Below, piece by piece: positions 45,557 through 54,585 of a DNA stretch of 64,000 bases (its first letter is position 1; every line of letters begins with the position of its first letter). The stretch spans positions 12,669,501 to 12,733,500 of the forward strand of contig NZ_JAMZEB010000002.1 in assembly GCF_024172165.1 (NCBI RefSeq). The letters are read 5' to 3'. Made by a program: the position numbers and the translations under genes. The stretch comes from Nonomuraea thailandensis. GTDB lineage: Bacteria > Actinomycetota > Actinomycetes > Streptosporangiales > Streptosporangiaceae. The notes under the pieces were generated by a model. The model did no database searches. It saw nothing but the letters and a program-made list of their open reading frames with translations, and was not told the DNA's origin.

Positions 45557-45980
45557 GCCGCTCGACGACCTTCGCCAGCTCGGGCGGCTCGACCCCCTCC
45601 GGCAGTTCCTCGGCCCACACGTAGCCGCGGAAGGCCGCGCGCTCCTCCTCCGTCAGCGCCCCCGGCGCCACCTCGGGCCGTGCCCCGGCGAACCTCGCCA
45701 GGTAGAACAGCTCCCGCTTCATGAACCGCGTGCCCAGCCAGCGGAAGTCGCGATCGACCTCGACGCGGCGGTCCAGCACCGCCGCGCCCGGCAGCCCGGT
45801 CTCCTCGGTCAGCTCCCGCCTGGCGGCCTCCAAGGGGGTCTCGCCGGGCTCCAGCCTGCCGCCCGGCGGCTCCCAGACCTCCACGTCATCGACCGGGTCG
45901 TACCAGTGCATCAGCAGCACCCGCCCGTCGCGGTCGAGGCAGACCACGCGCGCGGCGGGGCGTTCGTCCAAGCCCGTCAC
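45537..45980 (-). CDS. Nudix hydrolase
   Basis: 147 residues with a complete Nudix box, GGRLEPGETPLEAARRELTEETGL (about 44-67), and the flanking strands RVVCLDRDGRVLLMHWYDP and RFMKRELFYLARF. It cleaves a nucleoside diphosphate linked to another group; the substrate is not evident. GTG 45980 has a TAGCCT box 8 nt upstream (minus strand), which may mean a separate leaderless start although the DUF523 gene ends 11 nt before it. Confidence 0.88.
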   Translation of the reverse strand: MTGLDERPAARVVCLDRDGRVLLMHWYDPVDDVEVWEPPGGRLEPGETPLEAARRELTEETGLPGAAVLDRRVEVDRDFRWLGTRFMKRELFYLARFAGARPEVAPGALTEEERAAFRGYVWAEELPEGVEPPELAKVVERLTRDPR

Positions 45981-45991
45981 GCTCGCAGAGG

Positions 45992-46984
45992 CTACCTCGG
46001 GACGTGGTGGCGCAGGCGCAGGGCGTCGGGGTAGGGGGAGAAGTAGGTCTGGTCGCGCACGTACGCGGCGGCCTCTCCACGGGCGTGATGGCGCAGCAGC
46101 GTCGTGGGCACGCTCAGCGGCACCAGGCCCCCCTGGTAGGCGTCGATGACGTCCACCACGTCGGCCCGCCTGACCGGGTCCAGGTCCAGCATGCCCAGGC
46201 AGTGCTGCAGCACGTTGACGTTCTTGCCGGTGGTGGCCTTCGTGGCCAGCGCGCGCCGGAACGCCTCCGTGTAGCGGGCGGCCACCTCCTCGCGCGGCCT
46301 TCCGCCCGCGGCGGCCACCACGCGGCCCGCCTCCCGGTAGAGCCCGGGGTCGTGGGCGAGCAACTGCATCTTGTGCCGGGCGTGGAAGGCGACCAGGTCG
46401 CGCGGCCGCCAGTCGCCGTCGAGCAGGACCCGCAGCCTGGCGTGCGCGAACACCCGCTCCACGAAGCTCTCCCGCAGCAGCGGGTCGTGCAGGCGGCCCT
46501 CGTCCTCCACCGGCAGCAGCGGGTGCCGCTCCATGACGACCCCGCTGAACAGCCCCCTGTTGCGCCGGTCCGCCGGCGCGCCGTCGGGGCGGTAGACGGG
46601 CACGCCGTGGATGCCGCAGGTGGGGCTCTTGGCCTTGAACACGTACCCGTCCACGTCGAGCTCCGCGAGCTCGGCGGCGCGGCGGGCGGCCAGGCCGGTC
46701 ATGCGGTCGGTCAGGTCCACCCGCGTCGTGCGCGTCATCAGGCGGGGGCCGTCCTCGGAGCGCTCCTGCCGCAGGGTCTCGCGCGGGGTGCCGAGGCCCG
46801 CCTCCATCTCGGGGCAGACCGGGACCCAGTCGACGTACGGGCCGAGCGCGTCGGTCAGGAACCGGTCGCGGCTGTGCCCGCCGTTGTACCTCACCGGCTC
46901 GCCCAGGAGGCAGGCCGAGACGGCCACCCGGGGGTGCACCGCCTGTTCCTCCGCCGTCCCGGGTTCGTTGATCACCCTTCCCAT
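45992..46984 (-). CDS. DUF523-DUF1722 (TudS-like/YbgA) protein
   Basis: 330 residues. Residues 15-150 are a DUF523 domain with three conserved cysteines (SACLLGEPVRYNGG, VCPEMEAGLGTPRE, KSPTCGIHG); in TudS these hold a [4Fe-4S] cluster that removes sulfur from thiouracil. Residues 190-310 are DUF1722 (FHARHKMQLLAHDPGLYREAGRVV). In other bacteria this two-domain form is often near photolyase genes; none is here. ATG 46984. A desulfidase or nucleobase-repair role is inference. Confidence 0.85.
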   Translation of the reverse strand: MGRVINEPGTAEEQAVHPRVAVSACLLGEPVRYNGGHSRDRFLTDALGPYVDWVPVCPEMEAGLGTPRETLRQERSEDGPRLMTRTTRVDLTDRMTGLAARRAAELAELDVDGYVFKAKSPTCGIHGVPVYRPDGAPADRRNRGLFSGVVMERHPLLPVEDEGRLHDPLLRESFVERVFAHARLRVLLDGDWRPRDLVAFHARHKMQLLAHDPGLYREAGRVVAAAGGRPREEVAARYTEAFRRALATKATTGKNVNVLQHCLGMLDLDPVRRADVVDVIDAYQGGLVPLSVPTTLLRHHARGEAAAYVRDQTYFSPYPDALRLRHHVPR

Positions 46985-47046
46985 TGCAGCCTGACGGAGG
47001 CCGGGCAGGCAACCAAGCCCGAGGAGATCATTTGGCGGCCGCGAGC

Positions 47047-47694
47047 TCAGCGCTTCATCGCCCCGTCGGCGATGGCGTCCGCGGCCTCGCCGATGGCCAC
47101 GCCCACGATCTCCAGCCGGCGTACCAGCTCCCGCTCCTTCATCGCGTTCGTGGTGATCTCGCCGGAGAAGATGCGGGAGATCTCGTACTGGTACATCCGC
47201 CGGATGGCACCGCCCGCCTTCTTCGCCTCCAGCGCGTCGTGGGAGACCACGGACGGCCGCGAGGCCAGGCTGCGCACGGCCTCCTCCAGCGCCTCGATGC
47301 CCACGATCACCTGGTCGAGCATCGGGGTGAAGCGGATCTGGTCCGGCACCCGGTACAGATGGGACTCGCGGACGAAGTCCCGCAACGAGTCGAGCACGTC
47401 GTCGATCGAGCGCGACAGCCGGAACAGGTCCTCCCGGTCGATGGGCGTGACGAGCGCGGTCCTCAGCTCGTCGATGAGCCGGGCGCGCTCCTCGTCGCCG
47501 AGGTGCTCGATCGCGCGCATCTGCTCGTGCGCGCCCGTCCTGCCGACCTCGCCGCCGATCATGGCCATGGCCAGCCACGCTCCCTCCTTGGTGGCTTCGA
47601 GCTGGCCGAGCAGAGCCTCCGTGAGCGCGCCGTCCATGCGCCCCGTCATGAGATCCCTGATCCGCCGCAGCCGCTTCACCCCGGCTCCCTTCAT
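47047..47694 (-). CDS. DUF47 family phosphate-transport accessory protein (PhoU-like)
   Basis: 215 residues, all helical, PhoU-like DUF47 (REDLFRLSRSIDDVLDSLRDFVRESHLY and EVGRTGAHEQ). Such proteins accompany Pit phosphate transporters and probably regulate them. The ATG at 47694 overlaps the transporter stop (ATGA); a GTG 15 nt downstream with an AGGGAG site is a possible alternative start. Confidence 0.85.
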   Translation of the reverse strand: MKGAGVKRLRRIRDLMTGRMDGALTEALLGQLEATKEGAWLAMAMIGGEVGRTGAHEQMRAIEHLGDEERARLIDELRTALVTPIDREDLFRLSRSIDDVLDSLRDFVRESHLYRVPDQIRFTPMLDQVIVGIEALEEAVRSLASRPSVVSHDALEAKKAGGAIRRMYQYEISRIFSGEITTNAMKERELVRRLEIVGVAIGEAADAIADGAMKR

Positions 47695-48656
47695 GACACC
47701 TTCACGCTCGCGAACCCCTTCACCAGCAGGGCCAGCCCCCAGCCCAGCAGGCCGCTGGCGGGCAGCGTCAGCAGCCAGGCGGCGGCGATCCGGCCGGCCG
47801 CGTACCAGCGGACCCGGCCGCCGCCCTGCGCCACGCCCGCGCCGATGAGGCCGCCGGCGATGGCCTGCGTCATGCTCACCGGCATGCCGGCCGCCGCGCA
47901 CCCGATCACCGCGGCGCCCGCGGCCAGCTCGGCCGCGACGCCGTGCGGGGGCCGGGAGACGATGATCTCGCGGCTCAGCGTGCGGCCCGCCTTGGGCAGC
48001 CCGTACAGGGTGCCGAACGCGAACAGCACGGCCGCCAGCACCGTGTACTCGACCGGCGCTCCGGTGAAGCCCAGCGCGATCATGAACACGGCCAGCATCT
48101 TCTGCGCGTCGTTGGCCGCGTACGCCAGCGTCTGGAGCAGGAAGCCCGCCCAGTGCCAGCGCCACAACCCCCGCGCCGTGGTCGTGGCCACCAGCAGCCG
48201 GATGAGCACCCAAGCCAGCAGCCCGCCGGCGAACGGCGCGGCCAGCCCGAACGCCAGCACCAGCGCGACCCACTCGGGCGAGACCTGGAGCCCCCAGCCC
48301 AGCCCCGCCCCGGTGAGCCCGCCCACCACGGCCAGCGTCAGGCTGGTCGGGCGGCCCTTCGCGCTGAGCACGCTCACCACGACGAGCGCCGAGAGCACCG
48401 CGATGACCATCGCGAACCGGCCGCCGGAGCCCTGGAAGGAGCCCAGCCGGGTCACGAACGTCAGCGCCACCTGGTGCGTGACCAGCGGCACGACCGCCAC
48501 GAACACCGTCAGCACCACGATCCCGGTCACCGGGCGCACCGCGGGGAGCTTGAGCCCGGTCGCCAGCAGCGCGCCCCCGTCGTTGATCCCGGCCACGACG
48601 GCGAACAGGCCGGCCACCAGGATCAGCACGAAGGCGTCCAACGGCATGCACTCCAT
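47691..48656 (-). CDS. pit: PiT-family inorganic phosphate transporter
   Basis: 321 residues with about nine to ten hydrophobic helices. The PiT signature appears as VAGINDGGALLATGLK near the N terminus (usual form GANDxAN) and LAYAANDAQKMLAVFMIAL in the second repeat. Low-affinity metal-phosphate symport is the expected activity. The N-terminal motif is somewhat divergent, as in a subgroup of actinobacterial PiTs. It is the first gene of the pit-DUF47 operon; ATG 48647 is an alternative start. Confidence 0.85.
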   Translation of the reverse strand: MECMPLDAFVLILVAGLFAVVAGINDGGALLATGLKLPAVRPVTGIVVLTVFVAVVPLVTHQVALTFVTRLGSFQGSGGRFAMVIAVLSALVVVSVLSAKGRPTSLTLAVVGGLTGAGLGWGLQVSPEWVALVLAFGLAAPFAGGLLAWVLIRLLVATTTARGLWRWHWAGFLLQTLAYAANDAQKMLAVFMIALGFTGAPVEYTVLAAVLFAFGTLYGLPKAGRTLSREIIVSRPPHGVAAELAAGAAVIGCAAAGMPVSMTQAIAGGLIGAGVAQGGGRVRWYAAGRIAAAWLLTLPASGLLGWGLALLVKGFASVKVS

Positions 48657-48836
48657 CCCGCCCCGTCTCGGCGGGACACAGGCGTTTCAGGGGTTGACTC
48701 CGAATAACTACCCAAAAAGGACGAAAGGTGTCTGCGATCTCGGTCACGCGCCCGCCGCCCCCCGTCGCCGGTACTCTCGTCTCAAGCTTCGAGCACCACA
48801 ACGTTCGAGCACGTCGACGTCCGCGAGAGTGAAGGC

Positions 48837-49691
48837 ATGACCAGCCCCGCCGAATACATCCTGACGCTGTCCTGTCCCGACCGGCCCGGTGTGGTGGCCG
48901 CCGTCTCCGGCCTGCTCGCCGGGCACGGATGCAACATCATCGAGAGCCAGCAGTTCGGCGACAGGGTGGGGCAGCGCTTCTTCATGCGCGTGCAGTTCGC
49001 GGGAGCGCTGGGGGAGGACGAGCTCAACGCCGCCTTCGCCGCGCTCGCGCCCGACTTCGCCATGGAGTTCAAGCTGCGCGACGTGGCCAGGAAGCCGCGC
49101 GTGCTGATCATGGTGAGCAAGTTCGACCACTGCCTGAACGACCTGCTCTACCGCGTGCGCTCCAAGGCCCTCGACATCGAGATCGCCGCCGTCGTGTCCA
49201 ACCACCCCGACCTGCGGCCGCTCACCCAGTCCAACGGCATCGACTACCACCACCTGCCGGTCACCCCGGAGACCAAGCCGAAGCAGGAGGCCGAGGTGCT
49301 GGCGCTGGTCGAGCACTACCAGGTCGACCTGGTCGTGCTGGCCCGCTACATGCAGGTGCTCTCGGAGGACCTGTGCGAGAAGCTGGCGGGGCGGGCGATC
49401 AACATCCACCACTCGTTCCTGCCGTCGTTCAAGGGCGCCAAGCCCTACCACCAGGCCCACAACCGAGGGGTCAAGCTCATCGGCGCCACGGCCCACTACG
49501 TGACCGCCGACCTCGACGAGGGGCCGATCATCGAGCAGGAGGTGGCCAGGGTCAACCACAGCCACTCCCCCGAGGACCTGGTGGCCATGGGGCGCGACGT
49601 CGAGTGCCTGGCGCTGGCCAGGGCGGTCAGGTGGCACGCCGAGCAGCGGGTGCTGCTCGACGGCCACAAGACCATCATCTTCCCGAGGTGA
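48837..49691 (+). CDS. purU: PurU, formyltetrahydrofolate deformylase
   Basis: 284 residues. An N-terminal ACT domain (YILTLSCPDRPGVVAAVSGLLAGHGCNI) regulates by methionine/glycine in known PurU; the C-terminal formyltransferase-like domain has INIHHSFLPSFKGAKPYHQA and GATAHYVTADLDEGPII, giving the catalytic Asn-His-Asp set. It releases formate from 10-formyl-THF, supplying PurT or balancing one-carbon pools. Length is normal. It appears monocistronic and converges on the small VOC gene. Confidence 0.95.
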   Translation: MTSPAEYILTLSCPDRPGVVAAVSGLLAGHGCNIIESQQFGDRVGQRFFMRVQFAGALGEDELNAAFAALAPDFAMEFKLRDVARKPRVLIMVSKFDHCLNDLLYRVRSKALDIEIAAVVSNHPDLRPLTQSNGIDYHHLPVTPETKPKQEAEVLALVEHYQVDLVVLARYMQVLSEDLCEKLAGRAINIHHSFLPSFKGAKPYHQAHNRGVKLIGATAHYVTADLDEGPIIEQEVARVNHSHSPEDLVAMGRDVECLALARAVRWHAEQRVLLDGHKTIIFPR

Positions 49692-49694
49692 TCG

Positions 49695-50045
49695 TCACGG
49701 CCGGTAGGTGCCGAAGAACCACGGGTTGCCCTCCGGGTCGTGGCAGGCGTACTCGCGTGAGCCGTACGGCTGGTCCGTCAGCTCCATGGTGATCGTGGCG
49801 CCCGCGGCCTTCGCGCGGTCGTGGTGGGCGTCGACGTCGTCGACCGCGACGTAGATGCCGGGGCCGCCGGGCCCGCCCTGGCCGATCATGATCAGGTCGT
49901 CCCCGGCGAGCAGCTCGGCGTGGTGGACGACGCCCTCGTCGTTCTTGGTGGCCTCGTGCACGCCGAAGCCGAAGGCGCCGGTCAGGAAGCCGATCGCGGC
50001 CTGACAGTCGGAGTAGCGGGCCAGTGCGTAAACGGTGCGTGTCAT
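49695..50045 (-). CDS. VOC/glyoxalase-like protein
   Basis: 116 residues of the PhnB/glyoxalase type: YSDCQAAIGFLTGAFGF at the start and DDVDAHHDRAKAAGATI followed by YGSREYACHDPEGNPWFFGTY at the end, typical for bleomycin-resistance-like VOC proteins. Metal ligands are incomplete, so binding rather than catalysis is possible. It starts in an ATGA overlap with the AraC gene, and the pair is a common regulator-VOC couple. Confidence 0.85.
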   Translation of the reverse strand: MTRTVYALARYSDCQAAIGFLTGAFGFGVHEATKNDEGVVHHAELLAGDDLIMIGQGGPGGPGIYVAVDDVDAHHDRAKAAGATITMELTDQPYGSREYACHDPEGNPWFFGTYRP

Positions 50046-50845
50046 GAGGCCCACGATGCCCCGGCCGCGCCGCCGGGTCTTGGACGAATCTGACCCGGCG
50101 TGGTGTCGCCCAGCACCCGGAACTCGCGGTTCATGTGCGCCTGGTCGTAGAAGCCGCACTCGGCCGCCGCCTCGGCCGGGGCCGTGCCCGCGCGCAGCAG
50201 CCGCAGCGCCCGCCCGAACCGGATGACGCGGGCCGCCGCCTTCGGCGCCAGCCCCACCTGGTCGTGGAAGCGGGCGACGAGATGGCGGTGGCTCCAGCCC
50301 AGCGACTCGGCCAGCGACGACACGCCCAGCCGGCCGCCCGACTCCACCAGCCGTGCCCACGCCCACGGCAGCTCGGGCCCCAGCGCGGGGCCCGCCGCGA
50401 TCCGCTCGCACAGCAGCCGGTCGGCCAGCGCCAGCCTGGCCCGCCAGGACGAGGTCGCCGCCAGCCGCTCCACCAGCAGGCCCGCCCACGGGCCGAGCAG
50501 GTCGGCGACGGGCACCACCCGGTTCGTCAGGTGCCGCATCGGCATGCCGTACAGGCGGCGGGCGCCGAAGGGCGTGAGGAACACCTCCACACCCTCCGAC
50601 GGCCCGGCGACGCGGGTGACGGTGAAGCGGTCGCCGAGGCCGCCGCCGAACGCCGTGACCCGCTGCCCGCCCGCCTCCATCGGCGTGCCGAAGGCCAGGA
50701 TGAGCACGGAGCCGGGCATCGCCATCTCCGACCTGGTCACCGGCGCGGCGTAGTGCTCGCGGTAGGCGCACAGGCGGGTCACGTAGGGGCGCAGGGCAGC
50801 GCTGGGAGCGGCCTCGACCATGGCCAGACCCGGCGTCGTGCCCAT
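50042..50845 (-). CDS. AraC-family transcriptional regulator
   Basis: 267 residues. The C-terminal AraC DNA-binding domain has two HTH motifs: LGVSSLAESLGWSHRHLVARFHDQVGLAPKAAARVIRF and EAAAECGFYDQAHMNREFRVLGDTTPGQI. The N-terminal half is a DUF6597-like sensor region (YREHYAAPVTRSEMAMPGSVLILAFG). It is coupled to the VOC gene, which it probably controls. The inducer is unknown. It lies 10 nt after the S9 peptidase gene. Confidence 0.88.
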   Translation of the reverse strand: MGTTPGLAMVEAAPSAALRPYVTRLCAYREHYAAPVTRSEMAMPGSVLILAFGTPMEAGGQRVTAFGGGLGDRFTVTRVAGPSEGVEVFLTPFGARRLYGMPMRHLTNRVVPVADLLGPWAGLLVERLAATSSWRARLALADRLLCERIAAGPALGPELPWAWARLVESGGRLGVSSLAESLGWSHRHLVARFHDQVGLAPKAAARVIRFGRALRLLRAGTAPAEAAAECGFYDQAHMNREFRVLGDTTPGQIRPRPGGAAGASWAS

Positions 50846-50855
50846 GCCGTCGAGA

Positions 50856-52913
50856 CTACAGACCGGTGTGCGCCGCCAGGAAGGTCAGCGTGTCGGCCGA
50901 CAGGTCCACCGACCTGCTCACCGAGCGGGCGCCGTGGCCCACCTCGGTCTCGTTGCGCAGCAGCACCGGCCGGTCGGCCGTCGAGGCGTGCTGCAGCGCC
51001 GCGCACATCTTCCACGCGTGCAGCGGGTGCACCCGCGTGTCGGACTGGAAGACCGTGAACAGCGTCGCCGGGTACGCCACCGACTCCGAGACGTGGTGGT
51101 AGGGCGAGTAGCCCCACAACCAGCCGAACTGCTCGGGGTCCTCGGCCGAGCCGTACTCGACGTTCCAGGTGGCGCCGAGCCCGAACTGCTCGTACCTGAT
51201 CATGTCGAGCAGCGGCGCGGAGCAGACCACGGCCGCGTACAGCTCGGGGCGCTGCGTCAGCGCGGCCCCCACCAGCAGGCCGCCGTTGGAGCCGCCGGAG
51301 ATGCCGAGCTGCTGCGGCGTGGTCACGCCGGTGGCGATGAGGTGCTCGGCCGCGGCGTGGAAGTCGTCGAAGACGTTCTGCTTGTTGGCCAGCATGCCCG
51401 CGCGGTGCCAGTCCTCGCCCTCCTCGCCGCCGCCGCGCAGGTTGGCGATGGCGTAGACGCCGCCCGCCTCTACCCAGGCCAGGATCGAGGCGGAGTAGCC
51501 GGGGGTCATGGACACGCCGAAGCCGCCGTAGCCGTACAGGATGGTCGGGCGCGGGCCCGGCGACTCGCCGACGGGGGAGATGACCAGCATGCGGACGTCG
51601 GTGCCGTCCTTGGAGCGGTAGACCACCTGCTCGGTGCGCACCGGGGGCACCTCGACCGCGCCGGGGGAGGCCGCCCAGAGCGTGGTCTCGCCCGTGCGGG
51701 CGTCGTAGCGCTGGATGGTGGGCGGCGTGGTGTTGTCGGTGTAGCCGAACCACGCCTCGTGGCCGCCCTCGGGGCGCTCGGCGATGCCGCCGATCGAGCC
51801 GAGCCCGGGGGCCGGCACCTCGCCGACGCGCTCGCCGGTCGCCAGGTCGTGCACGGAGATCTCGCTGATCGCGTGGCGGGTCCAGCCCACCAGCATGACC
51901 GGGCGCTCCAGGTCGTCGAGGATCGCGAAGTCGCTCAGCACGGCCTCGGCGTCCTCGGGGATCAGCTCGCGCCAGGTGTCGTAGCCCGGCTCCGCCGGGT
52001 CGGTGACGCACACCCGGCCCCTCGGCGCGTCGCGGTCGGTGTGCACGTAGAGCCTGCCGTCGCGGCCGAAGGACAGCCCGACCTGCGCGTCCACGCCCTC
52101 CTGGACGACCTTCAGCGCCGGCTGGTCGATCGGCGAGGCGGTCAGGTCGGCCACCCAGACGTCGTTGCGCGGCGCGGTGCCCTCGTGGGCCGACACCTGC
52201 AGCCAGCGGCCGTCACGCGAGACCGAGACGCCGTAGTAGTTGGTCATCTTCAGGCCGTCACCGAAGATCATCACGTCGTCCTCGGTGGAGGTGCCGACGC
52301 GGTGCAGGTAGACGCGGCGGTGGAACTGCCTCTCGTTCTCCGGCACCTCGGTGCTCGGCAGCCTGCGCACGTAGTAGAACGCCTCGCCGCCGGGCAGCCA
52401 CGCCACCGGCGAGTAGCGGCAGCGGTCGATCGGCCCCTCGATCCGCTCGCCCGTGGCCACGTCGATGAGGTAGAGGATCGACTCCTCGTCGCCGCCCACG
52501 GAGATCTGGTACGCCAGCAGGCGCCCCTCCTTGTCGGGCTGCACCGCGTCGAGCGTGGTCAGCCCCGACGGGTCGATGGCCATCGGGTCGACCAGCGCCC
52601 GCTCGGTGCCGTCGGGCTCGACCGCGTAGTAGACCGCGTGCTCCTGGTCGGGGGTGCGCCGCGCGAAGAAGTACCGCTCACCGCGCCAGGCCGGAGCCCC
52701 CACCGAGCCGGACCTGAGCAGCTCGGCGATGCGGCCCTTGAACCGCTGCTCGCCCTGCTCCTTGCCGAACAACTCGGCCTGCGCGAGCAGCCATCCCTTG
52801 GTCTCGGGGCTGTCAGGGTCCTCCAGCCACCGGTAGGGGTCGGGGACGGGCGTTTCGTGCAGGATGTCGACGATGTCTTCGCGACGTGCTGTCGGGTACG
52901 GCTCTCGCGTCAT
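50856..52913 (-). CDS. S9A prolyl oligopeptidase
   Basis: 685 residues, cytoplasmic. An N-terminal helix YRWLEDPDSPETKGWLLAQ and a seven-bladed propeller (about 70-410) precede the alpha/beta-hydrolase domain. The catalytic Ser is in GISGGSNGGLLVG (about 540), Asp in FQSDTRVHPLHAWKM and His in GHGAR. It cleaves short peptides after proline. ATG 52913 lies 7 nt after a TAGGGT box (minus strand), suggesting a leaderless mRNA; the longer frame upstream lacks homology. Confidence 0.92.
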   Translation of the reverse strand: MTREPYPTARREDIVDILHETPVPDPYRWLEDPDSPETKGWLLAQAELFGKEQGEQRFKGRIAELLRSGSVGAPAWRGERYFFARRTPDQEHAVYYAVEPDGTERALVDPMAIDPSGLTTLDAVQPDKEGRLLAYQISVGGDEESILYLIDVATGERIEGPIDRCRYSPVAWLPGGEAFYYVRRLPSTEVPENERQFHRRVYLHRVGTSTEDDVMIFGDGLKMTNYYGVSVSRDGRWLQVSAHEGTAPRNDVWVADLTASPIDQPALKVVQEGVDAQVGLSFGRDGRLYVHTDRDAPRGRVCVTDPAEPGYDTWRELIPEDAEAVLSDFAILDDLERPVMLVGWTRHAISEISVHDLATGERVGEVPAPGLGSIGGIAERPEGGHEAWFGYTDNTTPPTIQRYDARTGETTLWAASPGAVEVPPVRTEQVVYRSKDGTDVRMLVISPVGESPGPRPTILYGYGGFGVSMTPGYSASILAWVEAGGVYAIANLRGGGEEGEDWHRAGMLANKQNVFDDFHAAAEHLIATGVTTPQQLGISGGSNGGLLVGAALTQRPELYAAVVCSAPLLDMIRYEQFGLGATWNVEYGSAEDPEQFGWLWGYSPYHHVSESVAYPATLFTVFQSDTRVHPLHAWKMCAALQHASTADRPVLLRNETEVGHGARSVSRSVDLSADTLTFLAAHTGL

Positions 52914-52920
52914 GCCAGGA

Positions 52921-52926
52921 ACCCTA
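52921..52926 (-). promoter_or_regulatory. Candidate -10 box, leaderless S9 peptidase
   Basis: Minus-strand TAGGGT, 7 nt before the ATG at 52913; no ribosome site. Confidence 0.45.
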
Positions 52927-53140
52927 CTGCCAAAGGGCATGCGTAAAGCGCTGGTAGAGCGGGCATAAAACGTACCGTGCGTCCCTCTGGTCATTCCGGC
53001 AGAAGGTTTTTGGGGTGGCGGGGACCACGGTGCAAACGCCAGACTTGGTGACAGGACGGTGCCGTGGTGACCATCCGCTGGACCGTCCGGCGGAGGTCCA
53101 CGTGACGGAAGCACGAGTGCCCCAGGAGGGGCCGACAGCA

Positions 53141-53162
53141 GGGACATGCCGCGGCATGTCCC
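53141..53162. promoter_or_regulatory. Perfect 22-bp palindrome upstream of the HNH gene
   Basis: GGGACATGCC-GC-GGCATGTCCC followed by CTTTG, 31 nt before the HNH start. It could be an operator for a dimeric repressor or an RNA hairpin. The remaining S9-HNH space (52914-53193) shows no gene. Confidence 0.55.
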
Positions 53163-53193
53163 CTTTGATACGCGCGCAGCGGGGAGAGGCCCG

Positions 53194-53703
53194 ATGATGC
53201 GCCAAGTCCTGCTGCTGAATGCCACTTACGAGCCACTGACCACCCTCTCGCTGCACCGCGCCGTCGTGCTCGTGCTGCGGGAGAAGGCCGACGTCGTCCA
53301 CCGCGACGGCCGGGGCGCTGTGCTGCGGTCCGCCAGCCGCACGCTCGACGTGCCCTCGGTGATCAGGCTCCGCAGATATGTCCGCATCCCCTACCGGTCC
53401 CGCATCCCCCTGACCAGGGCCGCCCTCATGCGGCGCGACGACTATCGCTGCGCCTACTGCGGGCAGAAGGCCGAGACCATCGACCACGTCATCCCCCGGT
53501 CCAGGGGCGGCACGCACACCTGGGAGAACTGCGTCGCCTCCTGCACCACCTGCAACCACAGGAAGGCCGACAAGTACCTGGAGGAGCTGGGATGGACGCT
53601 CAGCGTCAGCCCGGCGGTGCCACGGGGCGCCCACTGGCGGCTCATCGGCGCCTCCCTCGTCGGTGACCCGCAATGGGCGCCCTACCTGGAAGCCGCAGCC
53701 TGA
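53194..53703 (+). CDS. HNH endonuclease
   Basis: 169 residues. N-terminal VLLLNATYEPLTTLSLHRAVVLVLREKADVV is typical of the actinobacterial HNH family; the nuclease core RRDDYRCAYCGQ, TIDHVIPRSRGG, WENCVASCTTCNHRKAD gives the DH, N, H residues and two CxxC zinc pairs. The biological target is unknown; these genes are usually single and conserved in actinobacteria. ATG 53194 (or 53197) follows GGGGAGAGG. A perfect palindrome lies 31 nt upstream. Confidence 0.92.
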   Translation: MMRQVLLLNATYEPLTTLSLHRAVVLVLREKADVVHRDGRGAVLRSASRTLDVPSVIRLRRYVRIPYRSRIPLTRAALMRRDDYRCAYCGQKAETIDHVIPRSRGGTHTWENCVASCTTCNHRKADKYLEELGWTLSVSPAVPRGAHWRLIGASLVGDPQWAPYLEAAA

Positions 53704-53748
53704 TGCCGCGTTGAGGGCGAGGCCGCGGGCCTGACACCATGAGCAGGC

Positions 53749-54546
53749 ATGTGGACCTTCACCTCATCCGTCGAGGAGTACGCCGCGGTCGCCGAGCCGT
53801 TCCTGCTCGGCGACCCGGTGCGCAACACCGTGCCACTGACCGTCCTGGCCAACCTCCGGGAGGGCATGCCCGTCCAGGACCCTGTGTTCGGCTGGTGGAC
53901 GGTGGACGGCGAGGTTCGCGGGGCGGTCTTCCAGACGCCGCCGTATCCCGCCGGGCTGTTCGCCGTCCCCGTCGAGGCCGTCGCGCCGCTGGTGAAGGCG
54001 CTCGACGGCCGGTTGCCCATGTTCGTGGGCCCGCTGGAGGTGACCGGCGAGGCCGTGCGGCTGCTGGGCACCCCGGCGCGGGTCGTGTCCGAGCGGCTCT
54101 TCCGGCTCGGCACGCTCGACGTCCCCGACGTGCCCGGCAGGGGCAGGCTCGCCGTGCCCGGCGACCTCCCGCTGCTGGTGAGCTGGTATCAGGCGTTCGG
54201 CGACGAGACGGGCATGGGCGAGGGCGACGTCGTCGACCGGGTCGTGCGGCGGCTGGAGGGCCGGGAGCTGTTCGTGTGGGAGGCGCAGGACGCGCCGGTC
54301 TCGCTGGCCGCGCTCTCCCCGGCGGCCGGCGGGGTGTGCCGCATCGGCCCCGTCTACACGCCGCCGTCCCGCCGCAGGCGCGGCTACGGCGCCGCCGTCA
54401 CCGCGTACGCCACCGCGACCGGCCTGGCCGAGCGCTGCGAGCAGGTCGTGCTCTTCACCGACCTGGCCAACCCCACCAGCAACGCCATCTACCAGGCGAT
54501 CGGCTACGAGCCCGTGGCCGACTACGCGCACATCACCTACGGCTGA
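53749..54546 (+). CDS. GNAT acetyltransferase
   Basis: 265 residues. The C-terminal GNAT domain (about 130-265) has IGPVYTPPSRRRRGYGAAVTAYATATGLA as acetyl-CoA loop and NPTSNAIYQAIGYEPV at the end. The N-terminal half (FLLGDPVRNTVPLTVLANL, FGWWTVDGEVRGAVFQTPPYP) matches the two-domain GNAT proteins common in actinomycetes. Substrate unknown. It stands alone between the HNH and zinc-ribbon genes. Confidence 0.88.
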   Translation: MWTFTSSVEEYAAVAEPFLLGDPVRNTVPLTVLANLREGMPVQDPVFGWWTVDGEVRGAVFQTPPYPAGLFAVPVEAVAPLVKALDGRLPMFVGPLEVTGEAVRLLGTPARVVSERLFRLGTLDVPDVPGRGRLAVPGDLPLLVSWYQAFGDETGMGEGDVVDRVVRRLEGRELFVWEAQDAPVSLAALSPAAGGVCRIGPVYTPPSRRRRGYGAAVTAYATATGLAERCEQVVLFTDLANPTSNAIYQAIGYEPVADYAHITYG

Positions 54547-54573
54547 CGGGCTGTGCCTGCCGGTCCCGTCTCG

Positions 54574-54579
54574 TAGGAT
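54574..54579 (+). promoter_or_regulatory. Candidate -10 box, leaderless FmdB-like gene
   Basis: TAGGAT 6 nt before ATG 54586, the same box and spacing as the tetR gene at 26535. Confidence 0.45.
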
Positions 54580-54585
54580 TGGCCC

